56,987 nucleotides of DNA from Dyadobacter frigoris (GTDB lineage Bacteria > Bacteroidota > Bacteroidia > Cytophagales > Spirosomataceae), in the NCBI RefSeq assembly GCF_005280585.1, contig NZ_SZVO01000027.1:1-56987 (forward strand). Reading direction: 5' to 3'. The position numbers were made by a program, and so were the translations under genes. Positions 17,583-26,680 of the stretch are shown here, one piece after another (the stretch's first letter is position 1; each line of letters starts with the position of its first letter). Under the pieces are notes generated by a model. It was not told the origin of the DNA and searched no databases. It worked only from the letters and a program-made list of their open reading frames with translations.

Positions 17583-19334
17583 ATGAAACGAATTCCATTA
17601 ATTCTGCTTTTACTTTTTGTTCATTTTTTACAAGCACAAAATTCCGCTGAAAACTACGTTGTCGATCCCGCCTCGGAAGAGCAGCCGAATGTTCCAAAAG
17701 GTGAGGTTCTGAAATTTACTTTTGAGAAATCAAAAATATTTCCGGGTACCTGGAGAGAATATTGGGTTTATGTTCCAGCTCAGTATAAAGCAGATAAGCC
17801 CGCTTGTGTTTACGTCAATCAGGATGGAATTCAGTGGAAGGCGCCAACGGTTTTTGATAATCTGATTTTTAAAGGTGAAATGCCGGTTACAATAGGCATT
17901 TTTGTAATGCATGGGAAAGTGAAAGCAGAAAATTCAAATGAAGCACTTGACCGTTTTAACAGGAGTTTCGAATTTGACGGATTGGGCGATGCTTACGCGA
18001 AATTTATTCTGGATGAGATTTTACCAGAAGTAGAAAAGCAAAAAACAAGTGACGGCCGGGCTATAAAATTATCCAAAAACGGAAATGATCGTGCAATTGG
18101 GGGATCGAGTAGCGGAGCCGTTTGTGCTTTCACCGCAGCCTGGGAAAGGCCGGATGCGTTCACCCGGGTTTTCAGCGCGATCGGAACCTATATAGGTCTG
18201 CGTGGTGCCGATCGTTATCCCACTTTGATCCGAAAATACGAGCCGAAACCACTAAGGATTTATTTACAGGACGGGAGTAATGACCTCAATATTTATGCTG
18301 GCGACTGGTGGATGGCGAATCAGACGATGCTGCGGGCTTTGACATTTTCTGGTTATGAAGTGAATCATCAATGGGGTGAAGGCGGACATAATGGTAAACA
18401 GGGGACCGCGGTTTTTCCGGACGCCATGCGTTATTTATGGAAAAACTGGCCTGAAACAGTCAAGACTGGAAAAAGCCAAAATCAGTTTCTTTCATCATTA
18501 TTGCTGCCAGAACAGAACTGGGAGCTTGTAGGAGAGGGGTATCGATTTACGGAAGGCCCGACAGTCAATCGAGCGGGCGATTTATTTTTCCAGGATATTC
18601 CAAATGGAAAAACGTATAAAGTTGATACTAATAACAAACCGGTAACTATAAATGAAGTTTCGCATAATGCCAGCGGAACGGAATTCGATAAGGATGGAAA
18701 CCGTTATGAAGTTGCTCAAAAAACTTTATCAATTATTAAATATACTCCGGATGGAAAAAAGCTGGATGTCACAACTAATATTGCCGGCAATGATTTAACA
18801 GTAGCTGTTAATGGGAATATATACGTAACCGTTCCTGATGGGAAAGAAAAGCCGTCTTCAATATTTCTCATTCGCCCGAATGGCGAAAAAGTTGAAGTGG
18901 ATAAGGGTTTACTTTTTGCCAATGGACTGGCACTTTCTCCGGATCAGACTTTACTATATGTTACTGAATCAGCGTCGCATTGGGTTTATGCTTATCAGGT
19001 TTTCAAAGACGGTACTTTGGGGAGCAAACAAAAATTTGGTTGGCTCCATGTACGGGACGCTGATGAAAATGCCTGGGGAGATGGGCTTACCTGCGACCGG
19101 GACGGAAGAATTTATGTAACAACAAGAGCAGGAATCCAGATTCTGGATCAAACAGGCAGAGTTAATGCGATTCTTCCAACGCCTAATGGAAATGCTTCCA
19201 ATGTGGCTTTTGGAGGGAAGGATTTTGATATTCTGTATGTGACAGCAAATGATAAAGTATACAAACGCAAACTGAACACGAAAGGAGCAAATAACTGGGA
19301 TAAACCTAATAAACCCGAAGCTCCTAAATTGTAA
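17583..19334 (+). CDS. Secreted esterase fused to SMP-30/gluconolactonase domain
   Basis: I place the start at the ATG at 17583, which gives a clean signal peptide (MKRIPLILLLLFVHFLQAQ) and a 583-residue protein; a start at 17511 would add 24 residues before it. Residues about 30-305 form an Esterase-D-like alpha/beta hydrolase with the elbow GGSSSG (nucleophile Ser176) and a late WGEGGHNGKQ His. Residues about 320-570 form an SMP-30/gluconolactonase propeller (RFTEGPTVNRAGDLFFQD, FANGLALSPDQ, GDGLTCDRDGRIYV). The combination suggests hydrolysis of a sugar ester followed by lactone hydrolysis; the substrate is unknown. The phospholipase gene lies 144 bp downstream. Confidence 0.87.
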   Translation: MKRIPLILLLLFVHFLQAQNSAENYVVDPASEEQPNVPKGEVLKFTFEKSKIFPGTWREYWVYVPAQYKADKPACVYVNQDGIQWKAPTVFDNLIFKGEMPVTIGIFVMHGKVKAENSNEALDRFNRSFEFDGLGDAYAKFILDEILPEVEKQKTSDGRAIKLSKNGNDRAIGGSSSGAVCAFTAAWERPDAFTRVFSAIGTYIGLRGADRYPTLIRKYEPKPLRIYLQDGSNDLNIYAGDWWMANQTMLRALTFSGYEVNHQWGEGGHNGKQGTAVFPDAMRYLWKNWPETVKTGKSQNQFLSSLLLPEQNWELVGEGYRFTEGPTVNRAGDLFFQDIPNGKTYKVDTNNKPVTINEVSHNASGTEFDKDGNRYEVAQKTLSIIKYTPDGKKLDVTTNIAGNDLTVAVNGNIYVTVPDGKEKPSSIFLIRPNGEKVEVDKGLLFANGLALSPDQTLLYVTESASHWVYAYQVFKDGTLGSKQKFGWLHVRDADENAWGDGLTCDRDGRIYVTTRAGIQILDQTGRVNAILPTPNGNASNVAFGGKDFDILYVTANDKVYKRKLNTKGANNWDKPNKPEAPKL

Positions 19335-19478
19335 AAATTTACCTTTTTTCATTTAGTATAAGTCAGATGGGCAAAAGTTAATCTGCACTTAACACACACT
19401 TAGATTTCCCGAGATAAATTTGATGCTTAAATGATGTTTAAAAGCATTTGATTAAAAGTATTTAGTATTTTATTCGAA

Positions 19479-21992
19479 ATGAATTCAAGAAGAGATTTCT
19501 TAAAGAAAGCCGCGCTTTTGTCGGGTACGGGTGCGATGGCCAATATGCTTCCGGCAGTTATTGAAAGAGCGATGGCTATAAATCCGGAGCTGGGAAGTAC
19601 GTTTTATGATGCGGAACATATTGTATTTCTGATGCAGGAAAACCGTTCATTTGATCACCAGCTTGGCACCTTGCAGGGCGTTCGTGGTTTTAATGATCCT
19701 CGTGCTATTCAATTGCCGGATAAAAATAAAGTATGGCTTCAAACCAATAAAGAGGGTGAAACATACGGACCTTTTCAACTTAATGTAAAAGATACAAAAG
19801 TAGCCTGGATGGGTTCCGTTCCACATAACTGGACGGATCAGACGGACGCTATGAATGATGGAAAATACGACAAATGGCTGGATGTAAAAAAAGCCAGAAA
19901 CAAGGATTATGCGAAAATTCCATTAACGATGGGTTACTGTGACCGTGCTGACTTTCCTTTTTACTATTCTCTGGCCGATGCTTTTACAGTTTGTGATCAC
20001 AACTTTTGTTCAAGTATAACAGGTACGCATCCAAACCGTCATTATTTTATGACGGGTACAGTTCGTGAAAAAAATGAAGTTGAGGCGGTTGCGCATTTGT
20101 GGAATAACAGCAATTATGAATATCCGGAGTTAAGCTGGAAAACTTATCCGGAACGCTTGCAGGAAAACGGCGTTTCATGGAAAGTTTACCAGAATGAGCT
20201 TACGATGGGTTATGGTTTGAAGGGTGAGGAAAGTGCCTGGCTTAGTAACTTCGGGACAAACGTGCTGGAATATTACAAACAATATAATGTGAGACTTCAC
20301 GAAGGCGGAATTGCCAATTTGCAGACAAAAAAGGAGAATCTTTTGCAGCAGATTGGAGAAATGGAAAAGCAGCCTTCTGATGAAAAAGTGGCTCAGCGAC
20401 TTGCAGCTTCAAAAAAACTTCTGGTTTTGATTGAAACAGCCCAGTCCAGATTTACCACCGAAACATATAATAATCTTTCGGAGCAGGCAAAAGAACTGCA
20501 TAATAAGGCGTTCATAACCAACATCAACGACGTGTATTACCACGAACTTGAAGAACTGAAATACGATGATAAAGGGACGGAAAGGGAATTGAAAGTACCC
20601 AAAGGTGATGTTTTTCATCAGTTTAGAAATGACGTGAAAAACGGTACTTTACCAACAGTTTCCTGGCTGATGCCGCCCGCACATTTTTCAGATCATCCGG
20701 GGCAGCCGTGGTTTGGCCCCTGGTATGTGAGTGAAGCGATGGAAATTTTGCTGGAAAATCCGGAGGTTTGGAAAAAAACAATTTTCATCGTTACCTATGA
20801 CGAAAATGACGGATATTTTGACCATATGCCCCCTTACGTCGTTCCAAATCCGTACAAGGAAAATACAGGAAAGGTATCCAAAGGAATTGATCCGAAAATG
20901 GATTTCGCAACCAAAAGCCAACAGACAAATCCATCGATGCAGGATAATAATCTTCGGGAAGGATCCATCGGATTGGGATATCGTGTGCCGATGATCATTG
21001 CGTCGCCCTGGTCGCGTGGAGGTTTTGTGAATTCCGAAGTTTTTGATCATACCTCATCTTTGCAATTTTTAGAAAATTTCCTTGAAAAGAAATTTAGTAA
21101 AAAGGTAAAAGAGGAAAATATCACAGCATGGCGCCGGACAATTTGCGGTGACTTAACTTCTGTATTCAGGCCCTATAACGGAGAGGTTATTACCAAACCT
21201 GAATTTCTAATAAGAAAACCGTTCATCGAAGGAATTCATCAGGCTCAATTTAAGAATGCTCCCGATAATTATAAGCAATTAACAAAATCAGAAATTGAGC
21301 AGATCAATACAAATCACCATGAATCTCCATATTTTCCAAAACAGGAAAAAGGTGTAAGATCGGCTTGTGCTTTGCCTTATGAAAACTATGTACATACGGT
21401 TTATGATAAAAACAAAAACAGTGTTGAGCTTTCATTTAAAGCAGGAAATAAGGTTTTTGGCAATAAAGCGACTGGTTCTCCTTTCCGGGTTTATGCTATG
21501 AATAGTTACCAAAATGATTCGTTGCGATCATGGGATTACAGCGTGGCTGCGGGGGATATTATAAAAGATGAATTCAGTTTGGCTGATTTCGAAAATGGAC
21601 AATATCATTTCAGGGTTTACGGTCCGAATGGATTTTACAGGGAATTTCTGGGTAACAAAAATAATCCGTTGCTTAGACTTACCTGCACGTTTGAGGCCAG
21701 TAGACTTAATCCTTCAAGATTAACCGGAAATGTGCTGATTACCGTTACCAACAGTGATACAAAACCGCATGTTTTAACGATATCGGATAACAGTTATAAA
21801 TCTGAAAATCAGAACAAAGCAGTGTCGGCGGGTGCACAGACTTCGATCGTTTTGAATCTTTCCAAAAATTATAATTGGTATGATTTCAGTGTAAAAGTTA
21901 AAGGTTTTGATACTTATCAGGAACGTTTTGCCGGTCATGTTGAAACCGGGCAAATTACGAAAACGGATCCGCTGATGGGTGGGATTGTTTAA
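19479..21992 (+). CDS. Phosphocholine-specific phospholipase C
   Basis: An 837-residue exported enzyme with a Tat-type signal (MNSRRDFLKKAALLSGTGAM), matching the non-haemolytic phospholipase C family. The phosphoesterase domain (about 40-600) has FLMQENRSFDHQLGTLQGVRGFNDPR, the metal-binding ITGTHPNRHYFMTG, WLMPPAHFSDHPG and VTYDENDGYFDHMPP. Two C-terminal DUF756 domains follow (about 615-715 and 735-820). It hydrolyses phosphatidylcholine or sphingomyelin to phosphocholine; a role in phosphate supply is possible but no Pho box is evident. A coiled insertion (LQTKKENLLQQIGEMEKQ) lies near residues 275-325. Confidence 0.93.
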   Translation: MNSRRDFLKKAALLSGTGAMANMLPAVIERAMAINPELGSTFYDAEHIVFLMQENRSFDHQLGTLQGVRGFNDPRAIQLPDKNKVWLQTNKEGETYGPFQLNVKDTKVAWMGSVPHNWTDQTDAMNDGKYDKWLDVKKARNKDYAKIPLTMGYCDRADFPFYYSLADAFTVCDHNFCSSITGTHPNRHYFMTGTVREKNEVEAVAHLWNNSNYEYPELSWKTYPERLQENGVSWKVYQNELTMGYGLKGEESAWLSNFGTNVLEYYKQYNVRLHEGGIANLQTKKENLLQQIGEMEKQPSDEKVAQRLAASKKLLVLIETAQSRFTTETYNNLSEQAKELHNKAFITNINDVYYHELEELKYDDKGTERELKVPKGDVFHQFRNDVKNGTLPTVSWLMPPAHFSDHPGQPWFGPWYVSEAMEILLENPEVWKKTIFIVTYDENDGYFDHMPPYVVPNPYKENTGKVSKGIDPKMDFATKSQQTNPSMQDNNLREGSIGLGYRVPMIIASPWSRGGFVNSEVFDHTSSLQFLENFLEKKFSKKVKEENITAWRRTICGDLTSVFRPYNGEVITKPEFLIRKPFIEGIHQAQFKNAPDNYKQLTKSEIEQINTNHHESPYFPKQEKGVRSACALPYENYVHTVYDKNKNSVELSFKAGNKVFGNKATGSPFRVYAMNSYQNDSLRSWDYSVAAGDIIKDEFSLADFENGQYHFRVYGPNGFYREFLGNKNNPLLRLTCTFEASRLNPSRLTGNVLITVTNSDTKPHVLTISDNSYKSENQNKAVSAGAQTSIVLNLSKNYNWYDFSVKVKGFDTYQERFAGHVETGQITKTDPLMGGIV

Positions 21993-22005
21993 TAAAATTT
22001 GTATT

Positions 22006-22058
22006 ATCCTGAACGATTTTATTTTCTTGGTATGAAGATAGATTGTTCAGGATTTTTT
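22006..22058 (+). terminator. Terminator after the phospholipase gene
   Basis: ATCCTGAAC (22006-22014) pairs with GTTCAGGAT (22045-22053) across a 30-base loop and is followed by a T-run. The convergent asparaginase stop is at 22065, so it may serve both strands. Confidence 0.55.
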
Positions 22059-22064
22059 GAATTT

Positions 22065-23138
22065 TCAAATAGTCATTTCCCCACGCATCGGATTTTTCAA
22101 CATTTCAACACATTTTGAATGGTCAGTTTCCTTACCAAAAACATACATCATTTTGGTAATAGCGGCTTCGGCAGTAATGTCTGAACCGCTCACAACGCCC
22201 ACTTGTTTCAGGAATTTACTGGTTTGGTAATGTCCTTGCGCCACACGTCCGCCGTCACATTGAGAAACGTTGAAAATGATCACGCCACGCTCAATTGTTT
22301 TTTGTATTTCTTCCAAAAACCAAGGCTCGGTTGTTGCGTTTCCAGCTCCATATGTTTCCATTACAATTCCTTTTATTCCTTCAATTCCCAAAATTGATTT
22401 TACAACCTGTTTATTGATTCCGGGAAACAGTTTTAAAAAAGCCACATTGGTATCAAGTTTTGATTGAGTTTTTACCTTTTTATTCTTCTCAAATGGTTTG
22501 ATAAAAGGCAAATTCCAGTCAATTCTTACACCTGCATTGGCCAACAATGGGTAATTTTCGGAATGAAAAGCGTTAAAATCCGAGCTTTCCTGTTTTTTGC
22601 TGCGGTTGCCGCGAAGCAGATGCGAGTTGAAATAAATACAAACTTCAGATAGGATAGGCGTACCATCTTCATTTGTAGCAGCCGCAAGTTCAAGTGCAGT
22701 TATAAAATTCTCACGAGCATCTGATCTTGCTACACCAATTGGTAATTGAGCACCGGTGAGAATAACTGGTTTATTTAAATCGTCCAATAAAAAACTTAAT
22801 CCGGAAGCGGTATAAGCCATTGTATCTGTTCCGTGCAGTATTACAAAACTGTCATACTTTTCGTAATGGTCAGATATGATTTTGGCAAGTTCAATCCATA
22901 TTTCCGGATTCATGTTAGATGAATCTATCGGCTCATTTAACGTCAGGAAAGTAATCTCGAAATCAAGTCTTCGTATTTCCGGGACTTTCTCAATTACCTG
23001 CTCAAAATTAAACGGTACTAATTGTTTTCCTTTTGTTTCATAAACCATTCCCAAAGTTCCACCAGTATAAATGACAAGGACGGAAGCACGTGCAGGCTCA
23101 GGGGAAATCGGGTTGATGTGGATTGTATTATAAGGCAT
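22065..23138 (-). CDS. ansA: Type I (cytoplasmic) L-asparaginase
   Basis: The 357-residue enzyme has the two asparaginase signatures: VLVIYTGGTLGM with the nucleophilic Thr25, and FVILHGTDTMAYTASGLSFL with the Thr-Asp-(Lys) site; RGNRSKKQESSDFNAFHS and SQCDGGRV match the AnsA branch. There is no signal peptide, consistent with the cytoplasmic type I enzyme that converts asparagine to aspartate and ammonia. TatD starts upstream with a 29-bp gap, so the two are probably co-transcribed. Confidence 0.94.
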   Translation of the reverse strand: MPYNTIHINPISPEPARASVLVIYTGGTLGMVYETKGKQLVPFNFEQVIEKVPEIRRLDFEITFLTLNEPIDSSNMNPEIWIELAKIISDHYEKYDSFVILHGTDTMAYTASGLSFLLDDLNKPVILTGAQLPIGVARSDARENFITALELAAATNEDGTPILSEVCIYFNSHLLRGNRSKKQESSDFNAFHSENYPLLANAGVRIDWNLPFIKPFEKNKKVKTQSKLDTNVAFLKLFPGINKQVVKSILGIEGIKGIVMETYGAGNATTEPWFLEEIQKTIERGVIIFNVSQCDGGRVAQGHYQTSKFLKQVGVVSGSDITAEAAITKMMYVFGKETDHSKCVEMLKNPMRGEMTI

Positions 23139-23167
23139 TTTTATTTGCAGTAATGATTCTGTTCGAT

Positions 23168-23935
23168 TCAGCTTGCCAAAGTTAAAAGAGATTTAGCAGT
23201 TTTTGTAGTTCTGGCTATGACTTCCTGTTTTGTAATTTGTTTTAAATCCGCAACACGCTGTGCCACGAGATCAATATAAGAAACCTCATTTCTTTTGCCT
23301 CTATATGGCGTTGGTGCCAGATAGGGACTATCGGTTTCCAGGACCAGATTTTCCAAATCTACAAATGGCAGTACTTTATCCAAGCCGCCGTTTTTGAACG
23401 TGGAAACGCCTCCAATCCCCAGTTTAAATCCTAAATCAATCACTTTTTGAGCTTCTTCCAATGTTCCGATAAAGCAGTGGAAAATTCCTGTTAGAGAAGA
23501 ATCTGCAAATTTCTCTATTAATGCAACAGTTTCCCAAAATGCTTCACGACAATGAATGTCAATCCATAGGTTATGTTTTCTTGCAAGTTTGCATTGAAAC
23601 AAAAAGGCCTCTTCCTGCTGAGCACGAAATGTTTTATCCCAAAACAAATCCATCCCGATTTCTCCAATGGCAATAAATTTGTATTTATTCAGCCATTCTT
23701 CAACAATTTCCAATTCCTTTTCAAAACCTTCTTTTACATAAGTAGGGTGCAAACCGATCATGGGCAAACACTTATCAGGAAAAGTTTTTGCAAGCTGCAT
23801 CATTCCCGGAATTGTGGTATGATCACAATTGGGCATCCAGATTTGTTCAATTCCTAAATCCCAGGCGCGTTGTAACATTTCAGTACGGTCTTCATCATAC
23901 TTTTCATCATATATGTGGGCATGTGTTTCTATCAT
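23168..23935 (-). CDS. TatD-family metal-dependent hydrolase
   Basis: The 255-residue TIM-barrel protein has the family signature: ETHAHIYDEKYDEDR (HxH metal site), IGEIGMD, WIDIHCREA, GIFHCFIGT and the final LETDSPYLAP. TatD proteins are Mg-dependent DNases or related hydrolases. It is the first gene of a probable two-gene unit with asparaginase. Confidence 0.93.
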   Translation of the reverse strand: MIETHAHIYDEKYDEDRTEMLQRAWDLGIEQIWMPNCDHTTIPGMMQLAKTFPDKCLPMIGLHPTYVKEGFEKELEIVEEWLNKYKFIAIGEIGMDLFWDKTFRAQQEEAFLFQCKLARKHNLWIDIHCREAFWETVALIEKFADSSLTGIFHCFIGTLEEAQKVIDLGFKLGIGGVSTFKNGGLDKVLPFVDLENLVLETDSPYLAPTPYRGKRNEVSYIDLVAQRVADLKQITKQEVIARTTKTAKSLLTLAS

Positions 23936-23958
23936 GGTCTTGTTTTACTTATATTTTA

Positions 23959-24224
23959 TTAATAGGTTCTGTCTTTCCAAAGTGTTTTTTCTGGCAGGAA
24001 ATAGACGATTGGCATTAAAATCGTAATACCGGGCATAAGACCCAAAACAAAAATACAGACTTCTAAAGGTCCTTTTGTTTGAGAAACATAATTGATATAA
24101 GGCTGATTCCGGTAATCAAAATATAATTTGAGATATCATTCTTATGCTTCGGGCTGGATCCCGGATTGAGATAATTCCAATGGCAGGAAATGCTTACTTT
24201 AACTGGTTGTAATAAATTAGACAT
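23959..24224 (-). pseudogene. Possible frameshifted small membrane-protein gene
   Basis: On the minus strand an ATG at 24224 opens MSNLLQPVKVSISCHWNYL and continues to about KHKNDISN. A one-base shift then leads into a coherent frame: YFDYRNQPYINYVSQTKGPL, a transmembrane-like segment (EVCIFVLGLMPGITILMPIV) and KTLWKDRTY, with a stop at 23959. Together they would make a protein of about 87 residues just upstream of tatD. No family is recognised and the joined reading is inference; it otherwise counts as an empty 350-bp gap. Confidence 0.35.
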
Positions 24225-24286
24225 GAAGTCCGGTTCCGGAATTTTTTAAAGGATGATCAAGCGCTGCTTTTTTACTAAGAATGCAT

Positions 24287-24910
24287 TCAGCGCATTGGTA
24301 GCGCTTTAAAATGATAATCTTTTCCTGAAAAATGTTCCAAAAAGCGGGGCAAGGTATATTGCATGTTTTTTGCAGCTTTGAGACTGTCATGAAACAAAAT
24401 AATAGAGCCGGGACGGGCGTACTTTATTGTTTTTGCAAGACAAATTTCAGGTTTTACTGCCGCAGAAAAATCTCCGCTCAGAACATCCCACATAATAATT
24501 TCCTTCGTTCCGGGAAGTTGCCTCCACTGGCTTTTTTTCATTCTTCCATAAGGCGGACGAAATAAATTCGTTTCCAGATCAAGTTGTTTTTCACACAAAG
24601 CGATATTGGCCAGATATTCATCATCGTCACTTTTCCAGCCGTTCATATGGTTAAACGTATGATTTCCAATCGAATGGTCATGATCAAGTATTTTTGAGAA
24701 AACCAACGGATGCTTTTTGACATTATCACCAATACAAAAGAAAGTCGCTTTGGCTTCAAATTGTTTCAAAGTGTCCAGCACAAATTCCGTAATATCCGGA
24801 ATTGGCCCATCATCAAAAGTCAGAAAAATCTCTTTTTCTGTTGTTGGAATGTGCCAGGTATAACGCGGATACAAGGCTTTTAACCAGAATGGAGAATAGT
24901 GTAAAAACAT
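24287..24910 (-). CDS. Polysaccharide deacetylase family protein (NodB domain)
   Basis: The 207-residue protein is a compact NodB-homology domain. Motif 1 is FLTFDDGPIPDITEFVLD (general base and metal Asp), motif 2 is HSIGNHTFNHMNG (metal-binding His pair), motif 3 is FRPPYGRM and the later LFHDS supplies the last conserved His. There is no clear signal peptide. Family members remove N- or O-acetyl groups from chitin-like sugars or peptidoglycan; the substrate here is unknown. Confidence 0.9.
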   Translation of the reverse strand: MFLHYSPFWLKALYPRYTWHIPTTEKEIFLTFDDGPIPDITEFVLDTLKQFEAKATFFCIGDNVKKHPLVFSKILDHDHSIGNHTFNHMNGWKSDDDEYLANIALCEKQLDLETNLFRPPYGRMKKSQWRQLPGTKEIIMWDVLSGDFSAAVKPEICLAKTIKYARPGSIILFHDSLKAAKNMQYTLPRFLEHFSGKDYHFKALPMR

Positions 24911-25011
24911 TAGTATGTGTGTTTACAAGAAATTCAGTAACCAGATTTGTAATCCAAATATACGGATCATCGCCGGTAAAAATTGATTATCCCGATAGGA
25001 GAAAGCTGATT

Positions 25012-25050
25012 AACAAAATAAGCCACTCATAATGAATGGCTTATTTTGTT
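25012..25050 (-). terminator. Terminator of the glutamate synthase operon
   Basis: AACAAAATAAGCCA and TGGCTTATTTTGTT form a perfect 14-bp stem around an 11-base loop. It lies 30 bp downstream of the gltD stop. Confidence 0.85.
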
Positions 25051-25079
25051 AAATCTTATTTTGTAATTATAGTCTGAAA

Positions 25080-26588
25080 TCAGGCATGTGCAAAAATCGG
25101 ATTCAGCATAGAAACTGCTTTTGCTTCCAGGAATGATTCGCCCATCAGGAATTCGTCCACAGCGCGGGCTGCTTCACGGCCTTCGCTGATCGCCCAAACA
25201 ACAAGAGATTGTCCACGACGGCAGTCACCTGCTGCGAAAACTTTTTCATTTGTTGTGGACTGATAGCCATTCGCTTTGATATTGCCACGCTCATCAAATT
25301 CCAGATCAAGATCTTTCAAAAGTCCTTCCTGCTGCGGATGTAAAAATCCTGCTGCCAAAAGTGCAAGTTCACAAGGTAATACCTGTTCGCTTCCTGCCAC
25401 TTCTTTCATTTGCATACGACCCGTTTCAGGATCTTTCTGCCAGTCAAGTTCAACAATTTTCAAACCGGCTAGATTACCGTTTTCGTCTCCAACGAAAGAT
25501 TTTGTATTGATAGACCAATGTCTCTCGCAACCTTCTTCGTGTGAAGTTGAAGTACGGAGCATCATCGGCCAGTTTGGCCAAGGCGTGCTGATATCACGAT
25601 CTTTTGGAGGAACAGGCATCAGCTCGATCTGCGTTACAGATTTCGCACCATGACGGTTTGAAGTTCCCACACAGTCAGATCCTGTATCACCACCACCGAT
25701 TACAACTACATTTTTACCAGTGGCCAAAAGTTGGCCGTGTTTGTATTTTGCTCCCTGATGATCTACTTCCGGGAAAATATCAGCATTACGTTTGTTTTGC
25801 TGGCTCAAAAATTCCATCGCATAATGAACGCCTTTCAACTGACGGCCTTCAATATTCAAATCTCTTGGAACCGTTGATCCCATTGTCAAAACCACGGCGT
25901 CATATTCATTCAAAAGTTCGTCAGCTTTGATATCCACACCAACATTTACATTGGTGATAAACTCAATTCCTTCTTCCTGCATCACAGCAAGGCGACGGTC
26001 GATAACTTGTTTTTCAAGTTTGAAATCAGGAATCCCGTAGCGTAGAAGTCCACCAATTTTATCAGCTCTTTCAAGCAAAGAAACTGTGTGTCCAGCCTGA
26101 TTTAACTGATTTGCAGCAGCCATTCCGGCAGGGCCAGAACCTACAACGGCAACCTTTTTACCAGTACGTTTCTGTGGAAATCTTGGTTTAACAAGACCCA
26201 ATTCAAACGCCTTTTCTACGATTGATTTCTCAATAAACTCGATAGCAACCGGAGGTTTGTTTATACCCAAAACACAGGATGCTTCACAAGGTGCAGGGCA
26301 AATTCTTCCCGTAAATTCCGGGAAGTTATTTGTCGATGCTAATATTTCATAAGCCAGTCCCCAGTTTCCGTCATAAACGGCGTCGTTGAATTCCGGGATG
26401 ATATTTCCCAGCGGACAACCGTTATGGCAAAAAGGAATTCCGCAGTCCATACAACGGGCTGCCTGCTCCTTGGATTTTGACTCTATGGGTGCTGTTTCAA
26501 TTTCTTTATAATCATGAAGACGTTCTTCAACGGCTCTTTTCTTTGGTAATTCCCTTTCAAACTCAATAAATCCGGTTGGCTTTCCCAT
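25080..26588 (-). CDS. gltD: Glutamate synthase small (beta) subunit
   Basis: The 502-residue subunit supplies NADPH electrons to GltB. It has the N-terminal iron-sulfur cluster Cys motifs (RCMDCGIPFCHNGCPLGN, ICPAPCEASCVLG), an FAD-binding motif (VAVVGSGPAGMAAANQL) and an NADPH-binding motif (VVVIGGGDTGSDCVGTS), with the ending VFAAGDCRRGQSLVVWAISEG. It lies 92 bp downstream of gltB on the same strand, forming the gltBD operon for ammonia assimilation. Confidence 0.97.
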   Translation of the reverse strand: MGKPTGFIEFERELPKKRAVEERLHDYKEIETAPIESKSKEQAARCMDCGIPFCHNGCPLGNIIPEFNDAVYDGNWGLAYEILASTNNFPEFTGRICPAPCEASCVLGINKPPVAIEFIEKSIVEKAFELGLVKPRFPQKRTGKKVAVVGSGPAGMAAANQLNQAGHTVSLLERADKIGGLLRYGIPDFKLEKQVIDRRLAVMQEEGIEFITNVNVGVDIKADELLNEYDAVVLTMGSTVPRDLNIEGRQLKGVHYAMEFLSQQNKRNADIFPEVDHQGAKYKHGQLLATGKNVVVIGGGDTGSDCVGTSNRHGAKSVTQIELMPVPPKDRDISTPWPNWPMMLRTSTSHEEGCERHWSINTKSFVGDENGNLAGLKIVELDWQKDPETGRMQMKEVAGSEQVLPCELALLAAGFLHPQQEGLLKDLDLEFDERGNIKANGYQSTTNEKVFAAGDCRRGQSLVVWAISEGREAARAVDEFLMGESFLEAKAVSMLNPIFAHA

Positions 26589-26680
26589 TCTTATTATTTC
26601 CTTGTTAATCGTGATTCAAATAGGGCTGTCTGTTTTCAATGGCGACCGGAGCTAACAGCCAAAAGCTAACGGCTAAAAGT

